In this document: one piece after another, positions 56,671 to 64,000 of the stretch
Position numbering within the stretch: the stretch's first letter is position 1
How the letters are laid out: each line of letters starts with the position of its first letter
Assembly: GCA_030068145.1 (NCBI GenBank)
Contig: JAPJBO010000086.1
Location: 67,001-131,000, forward strand
Length of the DNA: 64,000 nt
Origin: Diplonema papillatum
Lineage: Eukaryota; Euglenozoa; Diplonemea; Diplonemida; Diplonemidae
Direction of reading: 5' to 3'
Program-made: the position numbers and the translations under genes
Notes under the pieces: model-generated
What the model was told of the DNA's origin: nothing
Databases searched by the model: none
The model's input: only the letters and a program-made list of their open reading frames with translations

Positions 56671-57987
56671 CCGTTTCTGCAGAGTAGTGAGTCGTCTACA
56701 CTTCACCAGCAATGAGGACTTCTTTGCAACGTACCGACGGATAACCATTTTACTAAACCGACCTCTTCAGCGTGTGCGCACTTATGGCATTCGAAGCAGC
56801 GAAGCTCCTTCGCCTGTTAGTACTAACAACCTTGCTTTGCCCTACAAAGTATTGTGTTGGCAACACAGACGCTGCTTGTTCTGGTTGTTGGCCACATTTT
56901 GTAACCCGCAACTGAAACAGCGGGAAACAAGTGGGAAACCGATCAACCGGCGCGCACAAGCAAATCGAAGCGCCTTGTCTTTTTCGCGAGTAAAGCGAAA
57001 TCTACAGTGCGCCCCCTCTCGAAAAGGTTGCGACACAACCTCTCCCCTCGATCCACGTTTCCCACGGGGCCATGCAAGGATACCCTCACATGCGAAGCAT
57101 GTGAATGTATAGTAGCACTGTGCCTGACAAGGCGTCGGTCGGCTGAGGAACCTGCACAATCAAGAACGCACAGGGCGCAGGACAGTATTTGAGTGTGGCC
57201 TGTCTCTTTGTCAAAACCCGTTTCTTTTGCCTGGAAACACAACCATTCCATCTAGTACGTTGGACCCACTAAACATCCGTTCTGTCTTTAATTCACTTAC
57301 ACCGCTTCCTCCCGTTCTTTTGCTCGCACAGAGCTTTCTTTTGGCGCGCTTTTCTTCTACCCCGTGCGACTTAGAGAGACTCTTAGCAACCGTCGTCGCG
57401 ACCACAACGGAAAAAGTGGTGCGAGGGGCCCCGTGTTCGGCATTCAGACCAAAGTATCTGCCTAGTATTGCTACCCGTTGTACTTGTCATCTGACAAGTG
57501 CAATGACAAGTACAACGACACGTACAATCTACGGCATGTACGAACTGTAATGGTAGGCGTTCAGGAGCTAAACCCGAGACGAAGAACATCCATCTGGTGC
57601 GCACAACACCCCGGTGAAAAATGACGAAAACAGAGGGCCTCTCGATCCCCAAGGGTTCATTCCCATTATTGAGCATCTTCATCGAAGACGACTGGAAGCA
57701 TCAAAAGTACATGACAGTCAGTGTTGTGTCTTATATTACCTTCCCCCCCCAGATGTAGCCGGACGCATCCTCGAAGCCTTCGGAACAACTTACGCCCGCC
57801 GTAGCAGTACGGGGATTAGACGGATCCGCAACTCCTCGAGAGATGGTCCCTGCTCTCTTACTTTTGACAGCTGAGACCCCACAACCCGCAGGAATCAACC
57901 ACCGTGGTGTGGGCCAGTCTGACACGTGCGCTGTCGTTGGGGACAAAAATAAAAAGCACAAGAAATAAAATTGAGAAGACACCCGCA
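56671..57987. other. intergenic region with candidate acceptors
   Basis: No gene. 56817-56870 and 56945-57035 resemble dispersed segments at 19687, 45510 and 62090. ATTACCTTCCCCCCCCCAG (57735-57752) and CACAACCCGCAG (57877-57891) are possible acceptors for the nucleotidase gene; only the second is free of intervening ATGs. Confidence 0.45.
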
Positions 57988-58851
57988 ATGGCTGTCGAAA
58001 AGAGCCCCGTGGTGTGGCAATCCCAACGCTTCGAGGAGCTGATGAAGGTGTGCATCGGGAACGCCGGCCGCGGGAAGGTGGCGGTGGTGAGCGACTTCGA
58101 CCGGACGCTGACGACGGGGCAATCCATCGAGTGCCACAATTTGATCGCGCGCGCCGAAGCCATGCACTTCGACTTCCGCGAGGAGGTTAGGTTCCTCGAT
58201 GAGTTGTCGCAGCTGCCGCCGGATAAGAAGACGATCGTAGGCGACGAGTGGTGGATCCTCTACAACGACCTGATCAAAAAACACCGCATCCACGACGACC
58301 ACATCCGGGAAGCCGTGCATAGCCACCCGTGCCCCCTCCTCCGCCCGGGCGTGCAACGCTTCCACCAGTCCTGCGTGGAGAACGATATCCCGTTCGTCGT
58401 CATATCCGCAGGCTTCACCAACGTCGTTCACCACACGTTCGTCAAAGAAAGCGGAGGCCACCCAGTCCCCCACATCATCGCAAACCACGTCGACCACACA
58501 TCGACAACGTACCCAATCAAAACCCCCATCACGTCCTACACCAAACACCAAGCATTGCAGCATGCCTCCGAACATCTGATGGCGAAGCTCGTCGATTACC
58601 CGGTGACCCTCGTGTTGGGGGACAAGCCCAATGACTCGATGGCGGCTGAGTTGCACCCGCGGAACGTGAGCGCCGAGCATGACCTGCATCTCATCAAGAT
58701 CGGCATGATGAACGAGTCGTGGCGCTTCGACGACTTCCGCGAGCACTTCGACGTCATCCTCGACGGCCACTGCCCCACCGCCTTCACCTTCGTGCACGAC
58801 CAAATCCTCGCGCCGCTCCTCAGGGACCCCACCTTGCCGTCCTCCAGCTAA
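57988..58851 (+). CDS. cytosolic 5'-nucleotidase III (UMPH-1 family, HAD superfamily)
   Basis: 287 aa, close to the family's usual ~290-330. It hydrolyses pyrimidine nucleoside monophosphates (UMP, CMP) to nucleoside and phosphate with magnesium. HAD motif I is VVSDFDRTLT (about residues 33-42; the two aspartates are the nucleophile and the acid/base). Motif II is VVISAGF (about 139-145). Motif III is LVLGDKPNDSMAA (about 209-221). The family signature GDEWWILYND (about 86-95) lies in the cap region. The upstream frame is open to 57904 with another ATG there. The one at 57988 is chosen because it starts at the conserved N-terminal region and follows an A-rich leader. Confidence 0.92.
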   Translation: MAVEKSPVVWQSQRFEELMKVCIGNAGRGKVAVVSDFDRTLTTGQSIECHNLIARAEAMHFDFREEVRFLDELSQLPPDKKTIVGDEWWILYNDLIKKHRIHDDHIREAVHSHPCPLLRPGVQRFHQSCVENDIPFVVISAGFTNVVHHTFVKESGGHPVPHIIANHVDHTSTTYPIKTPITSYTKHQALQHASEHLMAKLVDYPVTLVLGDKPNDSMAAELHPRNVSAEHDLHLIKIGMMNESWRFDDFREHFDVILDGHCPTAFTFVHDQILAPLLRDPTLPSSS

Positions 58852-59568
58852 CGAACAGTTCGGTGGCTGGCATCCTTGCCGCTTTATGTACTCGCTGCGA
58901 AGGTTGCTTCGTTGAGTATTACAAATTTCTGGCCAAACTTTCGGACGTCGGGTCGCGCCTTCATGACGAAGTGCCTGCTGCTTTTACGCTGGCACGCAGG
59001 TATCAGCCTCAACGTCTTCTCTTCCCGGCTTCACTCAACGGCAGCTAGCTGCCCTCGCCGCTTCAACCTTTGTCCACGACAACACGCGTCATTTCTGCAG
59101 GGACGTTTTGCTATGGGATCTTTGTCTACGCCAGTTCAGCATTTTTTATGCGTAGGATGCTCAGCAATGATGAAGCTCGTGTGGTAAGTCGGTCATCTCC
59201 TCCAGACCATGTACCGTAGGCAATTCCATGCAGTTCAAGGGGAATCGGGGTGGACCTGCTTACGCGTGGTTATCCAGGCCCGGGTTTGCAAGCTGCGCAT
59301 ATTCCAATTGTGGAGCTGGCCTTCTTGCGAATTGAGAGAATGTCCATTCTCGACTGCCTACCACCAATCTTCTTGAGAAGCTTTTTTTCACCGCAAGACG
59401 TTAGTGAAAGCGTGCAGCGCGAGGTAGACTTACACCGCTAGTGCGCACAAAACGCCAGGTTGCTGCCCCTTCGCATCTTTTCTGGATCGCACCCTGGTTA
59501 TTCAGGCGCAAAACACGTTAGTCTTAGAAGATTAACGTTGACCGACTAATAGCAAACTGTGGCACCTT

Positions 59569-59575
59569 CTCTCTG

Positions 59576-59607
<32 letters not shown>

Positions 59608-59727
59608 GGAAAAGGTCAGTGCGGTAGCGATGACTACGAGAACACATACAGGTGGGTGGGTACCTCACCTTTGACTTGGTTTGATGTGTTCTCTCTCTCT
59701 CTCTCTGTCTCTCTCTCTCGGAAAAGG
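59569..59727. repeat. duplicated (TC)n plus GGAAAAGGT segment
   Basis: A TC-rich run ending CTCTCGGAAAAGGT occurs at about 59569-59617 and again at 59689-59728. The intervening GTAGCGATGACTACGAGAAC is also found in altered form near 46624. Confidence 0.85.
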
Positions 59728-62563
59728 TTGCTTTGGCAGAAACGGTATAGATGAAAGTTCCCGCAGCGCTGATGAAATGAAAGCGAGAATGAAAGTCCTG
59801 ATAATCAGATTCACAGTCAAAGGGTCAACAGGTTTGCCCTTCTGGTGGACATGGCACCTTTCTCCGCGTCGCACGTTGAAGTGCCTGCAAAGTCAATGCC
59901 CGCCGGACACGCCGTCCGAGATACCGGGCGTGATCGGCAAACCAGGTCATGCTACCGCACATGCGAGCATACACGCACGGTGGAGCCTCTCGCATCTGTT
60001 TGAGATTGTGCAACGGGCGGCCACCTCAAGTGTTTCCGACAAAGCAGGCGCTTATTCAAAAAAAAAAAGAAAAAGACACAAACAAAACGAAACGGCTGTT
60101 TCGACCTTCCTTTTTTTTTTTTTGCGGTTGTTAAACCGTTGTTCTCCCTTACTTGTTCCCGGATTAGGACGACACATACTACTGGTGATTCCTCAAGCCC
60201 GTCGTCAAACTGCACACCGGACGTGAAGCGCGCACCGGTACGCGGGGCAAGAAGCGACTGAAGCATGACACGACGCGTGCAAAGAGGTAGTCTGTTGCGG
60301 CTTGTGCAGTCTATCGTCACAGATTGTTGCTGCATGTCAAGTTCAAACTACTACTACTACTACTTGCGGTTGTCAAACTCACACTAAGCTGAAACTACTA
60401 CTACTACTTTAGTACACGGTAGGAACTGGCAAAGCGCATGGCAAAATGAGCACACCACCCGAGCCTACAACAGGAGAATTCGGGTGGGTTGAGGTGGGTC
60501 TTCTGAGACTGAATTTTTTTTGCCTGGTTGGCCCATTGGCATGGTCAACAGGCACACTCTATCCCGCTAGTAAGCAAGTTATCAGGCTTCTGTCAGACTT
60601 CTCTCCTTCCTTCCCTTTCCGATGAAGAATGAACTCGATGATCCAAGCCGAGACCGAGTGCGATGAGGCCAGAAGCCAGCTGCCAATTCCTTGCAGTTGG
60701 TAAACCGTTGTTTGGCAGGCACTTCCGCTGCAATACAACGAAGATCGGTCGCGGAAGGCTATCGGCCGAAGAGATATGATCGGGGACAGGAAAGCCCGCA
60801 GTCCAGAGTCATGAAAAAGGGCGCAGATTGGCCGTTCTTTTTTTAATAGTACATCTGTACTGACGGGAACATTTCCGGAACAACGGTTGCACATGAAAGA
60901 GAAAACGAAGCCAACGAAAAAGTGCTAATACAGGATAACCGCCCCCCCCCCCAGAGAGGTTTATACCCTGTACACGCGAAGGACAAGAAACTTTTGCCTT
61001 ATCATTTTCATCACCTTTGGTCAGTTGATGCCGATCGTCCGTTGCTTCGTTTATCAGTGCAAGCCCCAACTCCGGAAATGTTCTTTTTTTGAAAACGTTT
61101 GAAATGAAATCAATGGCTGGCAAATGAAAGAGACTGGCCTTAAAGGCAAGAACGCGCTTCACGTGGCGGTCGTACTCCGCTCTGGTGACGTATCTAACTA
61201 ATCTGACATGGCCTCGATGATCTCAAAAAACGGTAGTACCATACCACGGAATGTGCATGCCAAGCTCGAAAGATGATGTGACGAGGCCCTTGATTCTGCT
61301 GGAAGTAACTCGCAACCTTCCGCAGATCGAAGGCCGAACAGAGCACGCACACAGCAAAAACGAAGCGGGGTTGCCTTTTTCTTCCGGAAAACGCGCCCGC
61401 TGCTATCTTCTGCCAGAACACCCGCTTTTCACCGTCGCTCACTGTGCGGTGAAACGGGAGTTAGGCAGACAAAAGGTGTACGCCGCGTCTTTTAGACGAA
61501 GAGGAAGAACATCCTTACATGATACAACGAGCAGTCATAGAGCAAGCAGTTTTTTTCCTTATCTTCAAGTAGTACTGGTGTGCTGAAGGGAACATTTCCG
61601 GAAAATCCAACGACACAGCACAAGTTAAACGAAACCAACCTAGAAAAAGTGCTAATGCAGGGAACCTCCTCCCTGCCTCATATTCTTCTCCACGACTGAT
61701 CAGTTGATGCGGATCGTTCGTCGCTTTGTCGCTTCGTGAGCAGTACCTCCGGAAATGTTCTCCTCCCAGGGCTTAATTGATTCTGTCCGTCCGGATCGAG
61801 TTATAAACTCTTTCCTGAACCGCAGTATGAGGGACAGGCACGAAGCCGCCTCGCCTTAGGTGGGAGTTTGCACTGCTGAAAGAGACGTGAAACAATAAAT
61901 CAGAACTTTCTGGTGACGACTTCACGCGACTAACGTGCCTAATAGAGTATGACAAGCTCCAGCTGTCGCATGGGCTGGCGGGAAATCAGCCCGCCCACCG
62001 AAACGAAAGCGCTGACCAAACCGCCTCAGGTCCACCTCCCACAAACGGTCAAAATCTGCAAACCCCTGGAACCTCTGAACTAATACCCTGGACCAACCGG
62101 CGCACAAACAAAACGAAGCGCCTGTCTTTTTTAGGACTGGACCCCGTGCGCCGGATTTCGCTAGTGTAGTTGGGCATGCTCATTGTTCGTTCGTCCGAGG
62201 ATTTTGCCCAAAAATAATGTCCACCGCAGCCCTGGACCCCCTTTTCTTTACGGAGTATACATCATAGAAATAATTCGCCCCCAAGAAGAAGCAAAGAGAA
62301 TGTTGTCCCTTCCGGGCGCCCCTCTTTTCTTGCCTAGGATTCTTTGCGCGCCCGAGTATCTTCAAATAAAGCTCGCTTCATGAGGGTCTGAGTGTCACAC
62401 GCTTTGATTAATAGGCTCTCGCCCTTCTTCCAATTCGACCCTCCATAGGCGGTGCATAGACCTGAGGCGCGATTTCGTAGAACGAAAGAGGGCGGTGTGT
62501 GCCCGGTGCTCGTCGAAAGAAAAGAATCCTCGCCACGTTTCTAGTACGTAGGAAGCAGAGGAT

Positions 62564-62695
62564 GACCTGTCAGTGGACACAATTGGTGACAAGCACCCGA
62601 GCAATTCCAGCACCAAGCTCCAACGCTCAGGTTGCAAGGTGGCCCGGGCATCAGCGTACTGCTGGTATTCAGAGCCGAGAATGCTGGCAGAGTGT
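62564..62695 (+). pseudogene. 18S rRNA V4-region relic with internal deletion
   Basis: ACACAATTGGTGACAAG matches the block before the 530 loop. After a deletion it continues AATTCCAGCACCAAGCTCCAAC and then CTCAGGTTGCAAGGTGG and CATCAGCGTACTGCTGGTAT, which is shared with the antisense relic at 42050-42184. Confidence 0.75.
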
Positions 62696-63904
62696 GGGGA
62701 GGAGATTGACCTAGGCCAGCAATTCACTCACAAACAAAACGAGCCGACCAAAATGGTTACTCTAAAAAACTGTGGCATCGTAGACTCATTGTGTGCTAGT
62801 TACGGACAGCGCCGGTCTGTACTTAGAGGAAAAGGATTGACGCAAACATTTTAGTCGAATTCTGATTCTGCGACCAAACGAAGTCTATTTCTTGGGCTTG
62901 CCATCCGTAGTAGTGTTCCATGTATCACGAAATATCAACACCGAATTAGAACGCGTTCGAACTCGATCTTTCCGTTGCGTGCCTCCTCGTTTTTTATGTC
63001 GTTGCAGAACTACACAGCCGCAAACTGAGGACGGGCACAATGCGGATTCAAGGTAAAAAGGGAAGCACGAACACCGCAGCGACCTGTACGACAACCCAAC
63101 GTAGCGAAGAATGCCGACTAGGCAGCAAAGGGGGTTTCGCCACCGGTGCCCATGATGTAACTTCTCAGGTGAAAACCTTCTCCGGACTAGCGGTCACCCT
63201 CTTCTGCGAACTCGTCCAGAGCCAGATGCATTGCGTTTTGGGATGCCGCTCGATGCGTCGTATCGATCCTCACCAAAATCGAAAGGGCCTGATCGCGCAT
63301 CAATTTTCTTAGCCTGGTTTTACGGTGCGTGAAACGTTCAAGACGTTCAACCTTCATATGTCCAGGCATATGTAGGCCATTCTTTTGAGTTGTACGCAAA
63401 ACGGACTGATATTCCTCGAACATGTTTGACGTTGGTCTCACCCTTCAGTTACGTTGCGAGAAAATATGTAGTCGCCCGTCGTTGCGGAGTCTTCTGCGAC
63501 TAGAATAGTTAAGTTGCAGCACTTAAAGATAGATGGAAAAAAGAAGGTGTTTTTTTATTCTTCGCTTTTTCTCACGAACGGGGGGTCGGTCCTGCTTTTG
63601 GCTTTGTAGGTCCTCCCGACTCCCCAATTCGTGGTTAGCACAAACTCAAGAGGTCTAGTCAACTATTCCCTGCAATATTAGCATACTTGCAATAAAAAAC
63701 TCGGGGAAGTGGTACTGGGCGGGGTGCGACGGGAAGCCGCGGGTAGGCGGCTGGGTGGGAAGGCGCGGAGGTGCGACGGGACTCACAAGGGTGACTGGAA
63801 CAAGGTGGCAAAATGTCGGTCGTCCGCAGAACGCGAGTCCTGCTCGGCTATCCAATGGGTCTTGACTTCTCGTATGCCCTTTTCTTTTTTAGAAACATTT
63901 CTCC

Positions 63905-64000
63905 TTTCCTCCTTTACTTTGATCATAGGTTTCACGGCAAATTTTGGCAGCCGCTGCTTAACAAGTGCATGCTAATCCATGTGGTTCATGTACTTAAAAG
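63905..64000 (+). repeat. third copy of the LINE target or flank, cut by window end
   Basis: GGTTTCACGGCAAATTTTGG, CAGCCGCTGCTTAACAAGTG and CATGCTAATCCATGTGGTTC match 38736-38800, including sequence upstream of the direct repeat. What follows lies beyond the window: either an empty site or another insertion. Confidence 0.9.

Larger units (their letters stand above)
58852..64000. other. gene-poor region with dispersed repeats
   Basis: No supported gene. It contains a duplicated (TC)n segment, a repeat 60127-60345 shared with the GTPase intron (about 7880-7985), segments 60950-61085 and 61690-61770 of one dispersed family, an 18S rRNA relic, and at the window edge a further copy of the LINE flank. 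Confidence 0.5.

Overview
This is eukaryotic nuclear DNA from a protist. Genes have GC-rich third positions and are broken by a few introns. They sit in a sea of low-complexity DNA and dispersed repeats: long (CA)n, (CT)n and (CAA)n tracts, poly-A and poly-C runs, and many 50-200 bp repeats present two or more times. Every recognisable gene lies on the + strand. Several start codons are preceded by a pyrimidine tract and AG with no ATG in between, as expected for trans-splice acceptors. Three decayed copies of the 18S rRNA V4 region have a euglenozoan-looking helix (TGCTGCTGCTGTTAAA). Together these suggest Euglenozoa, perhaps a diplonemid; that placement is inference.

Layout. 1-7 kb: simple sequence and a 103-bp tandem array. 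7.2-10.9 kb: a degenerate Rab-like GTPase fused to EF-hands. Its 1.75-kb intron carries a 67-bp-stem hairpin, the zinc-finger tail of a LINE, and a 12-bp minisatellite that ends in a copy of the gene's own exon. Two decayed partial copies of its 3' exon follow. 13.4-16.7 kb: a four-exon gene model for a cysteine-rich type I membrane protein, with a seven-copy 79-bp array in an intron. 20.6 kb: an orphan coding exon. 26.3-29.2 kb: a Nup88-like nucleoporin with three exons. 32.4-37.4 kb: a CAP-Gly / PPP phosphatase / EF-hand fusion, preceded by three tandem copies of its leader and CAP-Gly exon. 38.8-41.5 kb: a 5'-truncated LINE between ~52-bp direct repeats. 42.8-45.5 kb: a kinesin-13 motor fused to TRAF-type zinc fingers. 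49.7-51.3 kb: a ~1.6-kb foldback element with ~560-bp arms. 51.9-52.5 kb: an LYR + YccV/HspQ-like protein. 55.3-56.7 kb: an unknown tail-anchored coiled-coil protein. 58.0-58.9 kb: a cytosolic 5'-nucleotidase III. The remainder is repeats and relics.

The genes do not form a pathway. Several concern microtubules (kinesin-13, CAP-Gly phosphatase), calcium (EF-hands in two genes) and nuclear transport (Nup88). The recurrent theme is partial gene duplication: a 5' module triplicated in one gene, a 3' module duplicated and decaying in another, and an exon fragment amplified inside an intron. Five inferred introns share a GTRTGY donor and join coding frames exactly, which supports the gene models. 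Functions come from motifs read by eye; no database search was possible.
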